Shown here in pieces: positions 16,887 through 24,906 of a stretch of DNA of 64,000 nt. The position numbers were made by a program, and so were the translations under genes. The DNA is from Levilactobacillus brevis (GTDB lineage Bacteria; Bacillota; Bacilli; Lactobacillales; Lactobacillaceae): NCBI GenBank assembly GCA_003666485.1, contig CP032931.1:310001-374000 (forward strand), written 5' to 3'. The notes beneath the pieces were generated by a model. The model searched no databases and was not told where the DNA came from. It worked only from the letters and a program-made list of their open reading frames with translations. Every line of letters begins with the position of its first letter. Positions within the stretch are counted from its first letter, which is position 1.

Positions 16887-18002
16887 TTGGCGATTGAATT
16901 AAATGCTTTGGGGAAAGCGTACACGCCAGGCAACTGGGTCTTGGAGAATGTGAGTGCCCACATTAATAGTGGGGAATTCTTCGCGATCGTTGGGCCTTCT
17001 GGCTGTGGCAAGAGTACGTTACTGCGGATGATAGCGGGGCTGATTCCCATTTCTGCGGGCGAATTAAAGATTGATGACCAGGTGGCCACCAATTTGCCGC
17101 CCAAGGATCGCAAGCTCACAATGGTCTTTCAGAGTTACGCGTTGTTTCCGTTCCTGTCCGTCGGCGATAACGTGGCCTTTGGCCTGAAGGCACGGAAATT
17201 TCCGGCTGATGAGATCAAGGAACGCGTCGACCGGGCAATCGACCTGGTTAATTTAAATGAGTTCAAGGACCGCAAACCCCGTGACTTGTCAGGGGGGCAA
17301 CGGCAACGGGTGGCCTTGGCGCGGGCGATTGCCAGCGACGCAAAGGTTTGCTTGATGGATGAACCCTTGTCCAACTTGGACGCGCAGCTGCGGATCAAGA
17401 TGCGGACGGAATTGCGGAACCTCCAGCGTGAATTGGGGTTGACCGTTATCTACGTGACCCACGATCAGGTCGAAGCGATGACCATGGCCGACCACATCAT
17501 GGTGTTACACGACCACGCCATCCAACAGATTGGCACGCCATTAGAAATCTACAACCAACCCGCCAACACCTTTGTGGCGAGCTTCTTCGGCACGCCGCGG
17601 ATGAACCTTTTGCCGGCGCGAGTGGACGCTGACCGGGAATTGTTGCTGGCTGATGCACTCAGACTAGCGGTTCCGCGCGACCTGCCCGTGGCTGATTACG
17701 TGGTCGGCTTGCGGCCCAACGCGTTGCGGCTCTTACCGGCAGGCAGTTCTGCTAACGCCCAGGTGAAGACCGTGGAGTATTTGGGTTCCGAAATTCTATT
17801 GGAAGCGGAAATGGCTGACGGCACGCCAATCGAGTTGATGGCAGCCGCCGACGAAAATTACCAGGTCGGCGATAGCCTCAGTGTCGCCATTGCTGGGCGC
17901 GCCTACGTGTTTGACCACGCCGGCCAGGCCCAATTCATGGTGGAAGGAGGCTTGCGCCATGGCAGAAATGATGTCGACACCAAAGCCGCAATCCAAGCCT
18001 AA
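16887..18002 (+). CDS. ugpC: Glycerol-3-phosphate ABC transporter, ATP-binding protein
   Basis: 371 residues from TTG 16887, which has GGGAGTG 6 bases upstream; a GTG at 16878 lies inside that site. Motifs: Walker A GPSGCGKST, LSGGQRQR signature, Walker B CLMDEPLSNLD and the THDQVEAM switch. The C-terminal region (from about 235) is the MalK/UgpC-type OB-fold regulatory domain. It energises import by the downstream permeases. The last 44 bases overlap the next gene. The UgpC rather than MsmX/MalK assignment rests on the operon, which includes a phosphodiesterase. Confidence 0.85.
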   Translation: MAIELNALGKAYTPGNWVLENVSAHINSGEFFAIVGPSGCGKSTLLRMIAGLIPISAGELKIDDQVATNLPPKDRKLTMVFQSYALFPFLSVGDNVAFGLKARKFPADEIKERVDRAIDLVNLNEFKDRKPRDLSGGQRQRVALARAIASDAKVCLMDEPLSNLDAQLRIKMRTELRNLQRELGLTVIYVTHDQVEAMTMADHIMVLHDHAIQQIGTPLEIYNQPANTFVASFFGTPRMNLLPARVDADRELLLADALRLAVPRDLPVADYVVGLRPNALRLLPAGSSANAQVKTVEYLGSEILLEAEMADGTPIELMAAADENYQVGDSLSVAIAGRAYVFDHAGQAQFMVEGGLRHGRNDVDTKAAIQA

Positions 18003-18915
18003 GGCCCAAGCCATTGCGCGGCCCAATGCGCGGGGGTTCAACCTCCACGTCAATGATAAGTACTATGCGCTGGCCTTTTTGGGACCGTCGCTACTGATCC
18101 TTGGTGTCTTTGTCTTCTATCCCATGCTGCGAACGCTATATCTAAGCCTGTTCTTGACCGATAATGTGGGTCGACCGACCGTGTTCGTTGGCCTGAAAAA
18201 TTACATCAGCTTACTCACGTCTAGTGCGTATCAAGCCAGCCTACAGGCCACGGCCGTCTATGTAATTGGCGTGGTGGTTTTGACCCTAGTATTGGGGCTA
18301 TTGCTGGCGCAAATGGCCGTGCGAAAATTAGCGGGGATTCAATGGTTCCGCACGATTTTTTCCGCGACCATGGGTGTGTCCGTCTCCGTTGCGGCCATCT
18401 TCTGGCTGTTTATTTTCAGTCCGTCCGTCGGCTTGTTCGACCAGATTGGCAAGCTGCTACATTTGCCGCTGGTGCAATGGTTGACGACGCCCGGACCGGC
18501 GATGGTGGCCGTCATCATTTCCACGGTCTGGATGAATCTGGGCTTCACGTTCCTGATTCTCTTTGGGGCGCTCCAGATGGTACCGCAGTCCTTGTATGAG
18601 GCGTCGGCCATCGAGGGTGCTTCGGCGGGTTACCAGTTCTTCCACGTGACCCTGCCCATGATCAGTCCCACGCTGTTCTTCACGTCGACCGTCACGTTGA
18701 TTGGTGCATTCAAAAGTTTCGGCCTGATTGACCTGATGACGGCTGGTGGGCCCAACAACGCGACCAACCTGATGGTCTACCAGGTCTACCGGGATGCCTT
18801 CTTAAATGGCAACTACGGCCTGGCCAGCGCCGAGTCGATCATCTTGGCTGTGATCATCGCGCTATTTACGTTATTGCAATTCAAATTTCTAGAGAAACGG
18901 GTGACCTACGAATGA
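17959..18915 (+). CDS. ugpA: Glycerol-3-phosphate ABC transporter permease
   Basis: 318 residues; six membrane segments after a basic N-terminal tail. The start at 17959 lies inside the end of ugpC behind AAGGAGG, so the two are translationally coupled. The coupling loop YEASAIEGASAGYQFFHVTLPMISP matches MalF/UgpA-type sugar-phosphate permeases. The stop overlaps the ugpE start by 4 bp. Confidence 0.85.
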   Translation: MAEMMSTPKPQSKPKAQAIARPNARGFNLHVNDKYYALAFLGPSLLILGVFVFYPMLRTLYLSLFLTDNVGRPTVFVGLKNYISLLTSSAYQASLQATAVYVIGVVVLTLVLGLLLAQMAVRKLAGIQWFRTIFSATMGVSVSVAAIFWLFIFSPSVGLFDQIGKLLHLPLVQWLTTPGPAMVAVIISTVWMNLGFTFLILFGALQMVPQSLYEASAIEGASAGYQFFHVTLPMISPTLFFTSTVTLIGAFKSFGLIDLMTAGGPNNATNLMVYQVYRDAFLNGNYGLASAESIILAVIIALFTLLQFKFLEKRVTYE

Positions 18916-19730
18916 TGCAATCCAGAAGCTTAAAACCCTTGCACTACCTGGTCTTGATTCTGCTGGCCATTGTCATTTTAGGGCCGTTCATCCTGGGGTT
19001 TTGGACCAGCCTGTTGCCGACCGCAGATATTGCCAAAGGGGCGCTGTGGAGCAGTCACATCTCCTTAGCCAATTACGCCGAGGCCGTCAAGCAGACCGCC
19101 ATTTTACGGTATCTCTTGAATAGTTTTGTCATTTCTACGTTGACCATGGCGGCGCAACTCCTGTTCTGTTCGCTGGGCGCCTACGCGTTCGTGTTCCTGT
19201 CCTTTAAGGGCCGAGACCTGTTGTTCTACCTGATCTTGGCGACGATGATGCTGCCCTTTGAAGCGGAAGTCATTCCGAACTTTGCCACGGTGCGGCGGTT
19301 GAATCTGCTGAACCACTACAGCGTGATGGTGATTCCCTTTCTGACCTCTGCCTTTGGTATCTTCATGCTGCGGCAGGCCTTTCGCCAGATTCCACCGGAG
19401 CTCAAGGAAGCCGCGGACGTCGAGGGCCTCAACCACTGGCAATTTTACTGGCGCGTGACCCTGCCGTACGCGCGCATCAGCCTGTTTACGCTGGCGGCCT
19501 ACAGCTTCTTGGAAAGCTGGAACCAATATCTCTGGCCAATGCTGACGACCTTTAGCGACAAGTTCCGGCCAGTCCAAGATGGGCTACGACAGCTGCAATC
19601 ACAAGAAACCTTTAACAACTGGGGCATGATCCAGGCCAGCGCCGTGATCGTGGTCGTGCCCACGTTACTGGTGCTGTTCATCGGGCAACATTACTTCAAG
19701 AACGGCTTGAATGAGGGGGCCACGAAATGA
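18912..19730 (+). CDS. ugpE: Glycerol-3-phosphate ABC transporter permease
   Basis: 272 residues, MalG/UgpE type, with six hydrophobic segments and the EAA loop ELKEAADVEGLNHWQFYWRVTLP that contacts the ATPase. Starts in an ATGA overlap with ugpA and ends in an ATGA overlap with ugpB, so ugpA-E-B are tightly coupled. Confidence 0.87.
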   Translation: MMQSRSLKPLHYLVLILLAIVILGPFILGFWTSLLPTADIAKGALWSSHISLANYAEAVKQTAILRYLLNSFVISTLTMAAQLLFCSLGAYAFVFLSFKGRDLLFYLILATMMLPFEAEVIPNFATVRRLNLLNHYSVMVIPFLTSAFGIFMLRQAFRQIPPELKEAADVEGLNHWQFYWRVTLPYARISLFTLAAYSFLESWNQYLWPMLTTFSDKFRPVQDGLRQLQSQETFNNWGMIQASAVIVVVPTLLVLFIGQHYFKNGLNEGATK

Positions 19731-21091
19731 CAAACACCAAGTCTCATCAACGGTTGTTGCTCTTAGGCGCGGTCCTGCTGGTCGTCTTGGTAGCTCTGAT
19801 CGGATGGTCGACCATGAATAAGCCGACCGCGCAAGCTCAGGGGGCCAAACGCACCAAGGTCGTGTTCTGGCACGAGATGACGGGGCCTGCCCAACAACAG
19901 CTCGACACCTTCGTCAAGGATTTCAACCGCTCGCAAAATAAGTATGAGGTCGTCCCCGAATTTGAGGGCAACTACAACGAGGCCGTCCAGAAGATCATTA
20001 ACACCCACGGCACGGATGCGTCGCCCGCGGTGTTCCAGTCCATGGACATTTCGACCAGTCAGATTCACCACACGGGTTACACCACGCCGGTGCAGAAATT
20101 CATTGACGCCGACCATTACAATGTCAATCAGATTGCGGCCGGGGCGCGCGCCTTCTACGCCAACAAGGGGACCCAGCTCTCCATGCCGTTCAACACGTCA
20201 CAGCCCGTGCTGTACTACAACGCATCACTGCTGCAGAAATACCACATCACGCCGCCACCCGTTAACCCGTCTTACAGCGACATCACCCGGGTCGCCACTC
20301 AGCTGACGGACCGCTCACACAAGCAGGTTCAAGGAATGACGGTCGAAGTCTACGGTTGGTTATTTGAACAATTCATGGCCAACGCCGGCGTTTCCCTGGC
20401 TAACCAACAAGATGGCCACGCTGGGACACCGACGGCCGTGAACTTCACGAATTCCGCGACGATGACAACGATGAAATGGATTCAGGATAATCTGAAACGC
20501 GGCGTCTTCGTCAACTACGGCGCCGGGGCCAACGCGCAGAACAATGAAACGGCCAGCTTCCTGTCCGGGCGGCTGGGAATGTTCCTGCAAAGCTCGGCCT
20601 CAATTGGCCAGTTGACGACCGGGAGTCATGAGAAATTGGGCATCACCTACTACCCACATCCAGACGGCCAGAAGAGTAACGGGGTCGCCATTGGGGGCGC
20701 GTCGCTGTGGATTTCCAACGACAAGTCCGCGCACGTACAACGCGGCGCCTGGGAGTTTATTAAATACTTGATGACGGCCAAGAGCCAAGCCCAGTGGCAA
20801 GTCGCCACCGGGTATCTGGCACTGAACCGCGGCTCACAAAAGGAAGCCGTTTTGCAGAAGCTCTATCGGAAGCTGCCAGCCACCAAAGTCCCAGGCGAAC
20901 AACTCAGCGCGGCCACGCCTAACGCCACCAACTCCGGCATCTTCCTGCAAGGGTTGATTCAGGAGCGGAATTTAAGCCAAACCGTGATGGAACAGATCTA
21001 TAATGGGAGTGATATCAAGAAGTCCCTGGCAATCGCCCAGAAGTCCATGAACAGCTACATCCAGGGTAACAACCGAGCTAATGGGTATTGA
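19727..21091 (+). CDS. ugpB: Glycerol-3-phosphate ABC transporter substrate-binding protein
   Basis: 454 residues, family 1 solute-binding fold: KVVFWHEMTGPAQQQLDTFVKDFN at the start of the mature domain, and SMPFNTSQPVLYYN and GWLFEQFMANAG further in, all typical of UgpB. The N-terminus has a hydrophobic segment (residues about 9-28) but no lipobox Cys, unlike most Gram-positive binding proteins; it is either membrane-anchored by an uncleaved signal or released. It is the last gene of the overlapping set; two repeat modules separate it from ugpQ. Confidence 0.86.
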   Translation: MTNTKSHQRLLLLGAVLLVVLVALIGWSTMNKPTAQAQGAKRTKVVFWHEMTGPAQQQLDTFVKDFNRSQNKYEVVPEFEGNYNEAVQKIINTHGTDASPAVFQSMDISTSQIHHTGYTTPVQKFIDADHYNVNQIAAGARAFYANKGTQLSMPFNTSQPVLYYNASLLQKYHITPPPVNPSYSDITRVATQLTDRSHKQVQGMTVEVYGWLFEQFMANAGVSLANQQDGHAGTPTAVNFTNSATMTTMKWIQDNLKRGVFVNYGAGANAQNNETASFLSGRLGMFLQSSASIGQLTTGSHEKLGITYYPHPDGQKSNGVAIGGASLWISNDKSAHVQRGAWEFIKYLMTAKSQAQWQVATGYLALNRGSQKEAVLQKLYRKLPATKVPGEQLSAATPNATNSGIFLQGLIQERNLSQTVMEQIYNGSDIKKSLAIAQKSMNSYIQGNNRANGY

Positions 21092-21116
21092 CGCGCCTGA
21101 TACAGCAGTGAATTTC

Positions 21117-21159
21117 CGCCTACCGTTCGCCAAATATGAGCCGGATCGCTGTGGACGGA
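21117..21159 (-). repeat. Inverted fragment of the B module
   Basis: CGCCTACCGTTCGCCAAATA and the bases after it match the reverse complement of the B-module end seen at 35968. It directly abuts an A module in the opposite orientation. Confidence 0.7.
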
Positions 21160-21351
21160 CCAGACGTCTGCGGCTGCCAGAGATTCCACCTGCTATGGGG
21201 AACGCCTGCAGCCAAAGGGCGGTCTTCCGGCTCACTTGCAAGCCTGACGAAAATCGCCAGTCTTGCAAGTCGTCCCACGCTGTAGGCAGAGAAAGGACCT
21301 CTGCCAACACCGTCGACATAGCTGGTTCCATCCCTGGCAGCCTCCGACAGG
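21160..21351 (+). repeat. Structured intergenic repeat, A module (variant)
   Basis: Diverged copy with paired changes: hairpin GGCAGAG (21285-21291)/CTCTGCC (21299-21305) instead of GGCTGAG/CTCAGCC, end helix GGCTGCCAG/CTGGCAGCC instead of GCCGCCAG/CTGGCGGC, and arm ACTTGCAAG/CTTGCAAGT instead of GCTTTGAAG/CTTCCAAAGT. The GCCAACACCGTCGACA block is unchanged. Confidence 0.87.
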
Positions 21352-21448
21352 TCAGTGACTTCGATGGACGATTGTGTTAGCCATGATTACTGCGTTCGAC
21401 GGATGTTGGAACGGACCGATTTAGCAGTAGTAGTTGGCAGTGGTCAGT

Positions 21449-21638
21449 GTAGCCGGAAGTCTGTCCCATATGAGCTCAGCCGTGGGAGTTCCCTTAGCGG
21501 CGGGTTGGGCCGCTTAGGGAACTGGCGTCTTTGAGACGCGGGTTCCGGCTCAAAGCGAGGCGTCGAGACCGACCTTTGGCTCGGCCCGTCCGCCCGCGGC
21601 GCTCCAGTCTCATATGGGACAGGCTGGAGGCGGCCAGT
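21449..21638 (+). repeat. Structured intergenic repeat, B module (variant)
   Basis: Outer helix GTCCCATATGAG (21463-21474)/CTCATATGGGAC (21609-21620), different in sequence from other copies but perfectly paired. The first arm is AGTTCCC...GGGAACT with CGGC loops. It ends about 55 bp ahead of ugpQ. Confidence 0.88.
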
Positions 21639-21693
21639 AAATCAGTTTCATTAGGTTCGGATGACATTAAATTTGGAAGTAGGGAGCGGTAAA

Positions 21694-22389
21694 ATGACAG
21701 TTAAAACGTTAGTGTTCGGGCACCGGGGCTATCCGGCGAAGTTTCCTGAGAATAGTTTGGCGGGATTTGCCTACGCCTTGGACCATGGCGTCGAGGGCTT
21801 GGAGTTCGACGTGCACTTGACCAAAGATCAGGTGCCCGTCATCATGCATGATGAGCGCATCGACCGTACCAGTGACGGAACCGGCCTCATCAACAGCTAT
21901 ACGCTGGCCGAACTTCGGCAGTTTCATTTAGCTGAAAACGAACCGATTCCCACGCTGGCGGAATTTCTCACGTTGGTCGGGACCCACGATGTCCAGCTGA
22001 ACTTGGAATTCAAGACCGATAAGATTCAGTACCCGCACATCGAGCGCATCGTGATGGGGATGGTCAACGCCACGCCACTGAAGCATCCGGTCATCTATTC
22101 CTCGTTTCACTTGCCCACATTGAAAAATTGCCAGCAACTCGCTCCCAACGAGGCTTACTGCTGGTTGACGGGCAAGCCGGTGGTCAACGCCGCGGCCTTC
22201 GTGACCAGCGAACATTTGGCGGGCCTGCACCTGAGCCACTATCAGGCAGATGTGCCAGTGGCCGAACGCATCTGGACTGTGGATGACCCGGTACTAGCCA
22301 AGCAGTTGTTCCAAGACGGCGTGGCGGGGATCTTCACCGATGATTTCGTGACCATGACGGCCTTACGTGATGAAGTCATGGTGGACTAG
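21694..22389 (+). CDS. ugpQ: Glycerophosphodiester phosphodiesterase
   Basis: 231 residues. The GDPD active-site set is visible: GHRGYPAKFPENSLAGF (His-Arg, Glu-Asn), GLEFDVHLTKDQVPVIMHDE (metal Glu/Asp and catalytic His) and NLEFK. It hydrolyses glycerophosphodiesters to glycerol-3-phosphate and an alcohol, feeding the transporter encoded upstream. No signal peptide, so it acts inside the cell. The start at 21694 has AGGGAGCGG 5 bases upstream. It is separated from ugpB by a repeat pair, so it may have weaker or separate expression. Confidence 0.88.
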   Translation: MTVKTLVFGHRGYPAKFPENSLAGFAYALDHGVEGLEFDVHLTKDQVPVIMHDERIDRTSDGTGLINSYTLAELRQFHLAENEPIPTLAEFLTLVGTHDVQLNLEFKTDKIQYPHIERIVMGMVNATPLKHPVIYSSFHLPTLKNCQQLAPNEAYCWLTGKPVVNAAAFVTSEHLAGLHLSHYQADVPVAERIWTVDDPVLAKQLFQDGVAGIFTDDFVTMTALRDEVMVD

Positions 22390-22431
22390 CCTCTAAGGTT
22401 TACAGCGTTATTGCATGTTTATGCAGAAAAT

Positions 22432-22477
22432 AAAAATGGGACGTACCCGTAATTTTACTACTGGGACGTCCTATTTT
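22432..22477. terminator. Hairpin between convergent ugpQ and merR genes
   Basis: A GGGACGT...ACGTCC stem with flanking A and T runs, usable from both sides. Confidence 0.6.
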
Positions 22478-22926
22478 GTTGGGTCAGTGACTTGCTGAAA
22501 GGGATTCGGCAGGTGATTGGCCCGTTTTTCAGCCTGAATGACGGCGAGTTCTTGGTCGACCAGCGTTTCAGCGGCAGGAGATTCGTAAATACTGAGCTTC
22601 ATGTCGACTTCTTGCAAATTTTCCTGTAGCGCAGCTTGTTGAGCGAGAATGGCTTGACGATGGGCACGTAACAGTCGTTTGCGCTGCGGAATGGATTGTG
22701 GTCCCTGCATGACAGCGGCAATGTATTGACGGATGTCGCTGATTTTCATGCCAGTATTTTTGAGACAACAAATCGTGTGTAGCAGCTGGAGGTCGCCGTC
22801 CGTGAAGGCCCGATACCCTGAAGCATCGCGGCTAACGAAGGGGAGCAGTCCTTGCTTATCGTAGAAGCGTAGGGTGTAGATGGATAGGCCAGTTTTAGCT
22901 GCCACGGTTTTGATGGTGTAAGTCAT
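22471..22926 (-). CDS. MerR-family transcriptional regulator
   Basis: 151 residues. MerR winged helix (YTIKTVAAKTGLSIYTLRFYDKQGLLPFVSRDASGYRAF) followed by the coiled dimerisation helix (residues about 80-120) and a short tail, the size of YyaN/AdhR-like regulators that sense aldehydes or electrophiles. The start at 22926 has AGGAAAA upstream. It is divergent from the SDR gene, with a MerR promoter between. Confidence 0.87.
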   Translation of the reverse strand: MTYTIKTVAAKTGLSIYTLRFYDKQGLLPFVSRDASGYRAFTDGDLQLLHTICCLKNTGMKISDIRQYIAAVMQGPQSIPQRKRLLRAHRQAILAQQAALQENLQEVDMKLSIYESPAAETLVDQELAVIQAEKRANHLPNPFQQVTDPTK

Positions 22927-22943
22927 AATTTTCCTCCAATCGG

Positions 22944-22974
22944 TTGCCCTAGAGTGTAGTCTAGGGTTTAGGCT
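22944..22974 (+). promoter_or_regulatory. MerR-type promoter with embedded palindrome
   Basis: TTGCCC (22944-22949) and TAGGCT (22969-22974) are 19 bp apart. The perfect dyad CCCTAGA-N6-TCTAGGG (22947-22966) covers the spacer. The layout is the same as at 10439. Confidence 0.8.
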
Positions 22975-23016
22975 TATTGTAAGCATTTTGTAGCGGACAA
23001 ACAAGGAGGAAAATGC

Positions 23017-24027
23017 ATGAACCAACGAATTTTAGTGACTGGTGGCAACGGCTTCTTAGCCCTACACATTATTAAACAACTTTTGACGCAGGGGGATGCG
23101 GTGCGCGCCACGATCCGGTCCTTGGATAAAGCAACGGGCGTGCGGCGCGCTTTGGCAGCGGCACACACGCCACATTTGGACCGGTTAAGCTTTGCAGTCG
23201 CAGACCTGACGCAAGACGCGGGGTGGGCGGCTGCCATGGACGGAATCACTGGCGTCATGAGCGTGGCCGCGCCGGTCTTCGTGAATGGTGAACGGGTCAC
23301 GGCGGCTTTAGCCAACGCTGCGACGACGGGTACCGAACGCATTTTACGCACGGCTCTAACAGCGGGCGTCCAACGGGTAGTGATGACCGCTAACCTGGGC
23401 GCCGTGGGCTTCAGTAGCTTTGACCCCCACCACGTGATTACCGAAGCGGACTGGACGGCGTCGACTCAGCGCGGCTTGTCAGCTTATGAGCAGTCAAAAT
23501 TGGTCGCTGAACACGCCGCTTGGGATTTTGTGGCCCGGCATCCTGAGCTGGAACTGGTTACGGTGAATGCTGGTGCCATGCTCGGACCGGCGTTGGGTCA
23601 GCACGTATCAGGCAGCTTTGGCTTGATCACGCGGTTGTTGACGGGCAAGCCTACGCCTAATTTGACGGTCAATGTGGTCGATGTTCGGGATGTGGCCGAT
23701 ATTCACGTCCGAGCATTGGCCACGCCATTAGCGGCAAATCAACGTTTCTTGGCGGTAGCAGACACACCCATTTCGATGAGCGCCATCGCCACACTGTTAC
23801 GCCAGCAGCGGCCAGAACTGGCGGCCCACCTACCGCATCACCTGTTGCCTAGTGCTCTGGTTCACTTGTTAGCCCCGTTCAATTCCACCATTCGTGAGGC
23901 AGATTTGATGCTACGATTGGGCCATCGGGTCAGCAATCAGCGTGCGCGGGCCGTGCTCGACTGGCGACCAATCAGTGATAGTGCGACCGCAGTCCTGGCA
24001 GCGGTGGACAGCCTGCACCGAAAATGA
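23017..24027 (+). CDS. NAD(P)-dependent extended SDR (dihydroflavonol-4-reductase-like)
   Basis: 336 residues. N-terminal Rossmann motif VTGGNGFLALHI and the catalytic YEQSK (Tyr and Lys) place it in the extended short-chain dehydrogenase family, close to DFR/cinnamoyl-CoA-reductase-like aldehyde reductases. It should reduce aldehydes or ketones with NADPH in the cytoplasm. AAGGAGG precedes ATG 23017 by 7 bases; another ATG at 23013 is out of frame. Control by the divergent MerR regulator is likely. Confidence 0.85.
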   Translation: MNQRILVTGGNGFLALHIIKQLLTQGDAVRATIRSLDKATGVRRALAAAHTPHLDRLSFAVADLTQDAGWAAAMDGITGVMSVAAPVFVNGERVTAALANAATTGTERILRTALTAGVQRVVMTANLGAVGFSSFDPHHVITEADWTASTQRGLSAYEQSKLVAEHAAWDFVARHPELELVTVNAGAMLGPALGQHVSGSFGLITRLLTGKPTPNLTVNVVDVRDVADIHVRALATPLAANQRFLAVADTPISMSAIATLLRQQRPELAAHLPHHLLPSALVHLLAPFNSTIREADLMLRLGHRVSNQRARAVLDWRPISDSATAVLAAVDSLHRK

Positions 24028-24066
24028 TTAGACTGACAAAAGCTTGAAAGTAGATTTGACGTGTTG

Positions 24067-24200
24067 ATTCCCAGAACGACAGTGTTCTGTCCACTGAAAT
24101 TCGTAAAACCAGGAGCCTATGTCAGCCAGGGCTCCGGCGGGATGACGTCTGTCAGTAACATTGCGTTGACTAGGAGCTGGCGGACGGTAGGCGGACAGTT
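24067..24200 (+). repeat. Remnant of the composite repeat (A start joined to B end)
   Basis: 24067-24140 matches the 5' end of the composite unit (ATTCCC..ACGACAGTGTTCTG..ACCAGGAGCC..GTCAGCCAGGG), and 24178-24200 matches the B-module 3' end (GGCGGACGGTAGGCGGACAG). The middle is missing. This joins both modules into one ancestral unit. Confidence 0.75.
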
Positions 24201-24282
24201 TTCACTACGAAGCTGTAAACGACTGATCTTAATGCTATGAATCACATGTTGACAAGGACTCTAGCCGATTTTGTCTGGTTAG

Positions 24283-24834
24283 TTAAACTAATTTGTGACG
24301 TAATTCTGCCCCGAGCTGACGGGCTTCAGCGGCGTACGGTGCCAGGGCCAAGTCAACGTCGGTGAACTGACCAGCGGCATTGAACCAGGACTTTTGCAGG
24401 CTGATTTGTAGATTGTTGGTCAACAGCGGCATCTTCAAACCACGGACCACCAATTGCATGCCCAGTGCGGCTTGAAAGCCACCGTGGCCGCCGTAGGAAA
24501 CCAGGCTGACTGGTTTGCCCAGCCATTCCTGGTAGAGGGTATCGAGGGCATTCTTCAGTGGTGCCGGGTATCCCCAGTTGTATTGCGGAAAGAGCAAAAT
24601 GAAGGCGTCGTAGCCTTGGACCAGATCACTCCACTGCTTCGTACTGGCGTGTTCATAGTGGTGGTCGGCGGGCATGGCGGCCTCGTTTAGAAACGGCAGA
24701 TCGATGGTGGCCAGGTCGAGTAGGTCAACGGGTAATTCGGGTTGGGCTACTTGGTCTTGGAGCCACCGGGCAATGCTGGGGCTGATGCGGGTTGGTCGGG
24801 TGGAACCGATAATCAAGCCAATTTTTTTCGTCAT
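24283..24834 (-). CDS. NADPH-dependent FMN reductase (NAD(P)H:quinone/azoreductase-like)
   Basis: 183 residues. Flavodoxin-like fold with the GSTRPTRISPSIARWL phosphate loop and the LFPQYNWGYPAPLKNALDTLYQEW flavin-contact segment of the NADPH-dependent FMN reductase family. It should reduce FMN, quinones or azo compounds. The start at 24834 has AAGGAG 12 bases upstream. It is divergent from the marR gene, with a palindrome in between. Confidence 0.86.
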   Translation of the reverse strand: MTKKIGLIIGSTRPTRISPSIARWLQDQVAQPELPVDLLDLATIDLPFLNEAAMPADHHYEHASTKQWSDLVQGYDAFILLFPQYNWGYPAPLKNALDTLYQEWLGKPVSLVSYGGHGGFQAALGMQLVVRGLKMPLLTNNLQISLQKSWFNAAGQFTDVDLALAPYAAEARQLGAELRHKLV

Positions 24835-24860
24835 GCTAAAAAATCTCCTTCGGTTAATTC

Positions 24861-24873
24861 GTGCAATATGCAC
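24861..24873. promoter_or_regulatory. Candidate MarR operator
   Basis: GTGCA-ATA-TGCAC, a perfect dyad midway between the FMN reductase and marR genes, just upstream of the marR -10. Confidence 0.65.
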
Positions 24874-24887
24874 ACATGTTAGCACCG

Positions 24888-24906
24888 TTCTGGTATAATA
24901 GCAATA
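24888..24906 (+). promoter_or_regulatory. marR promoter giving a near-leaderless mRNA
   Basis: An extended -10, TGG-TATAAT (TATAAT at 24894-24899), ends 6 bases before ATG 24906, so transcription should start at or next to the start codon. No Shine-Dalgarno sequence is present. Confidence 0.65.

Noticed and set aside
24861..24905. Longer MarR protein starting at ATG 24861
   Set aside because: The extra codons would read through the operator dyad and the TATAAT, and they add residues absent from the family.
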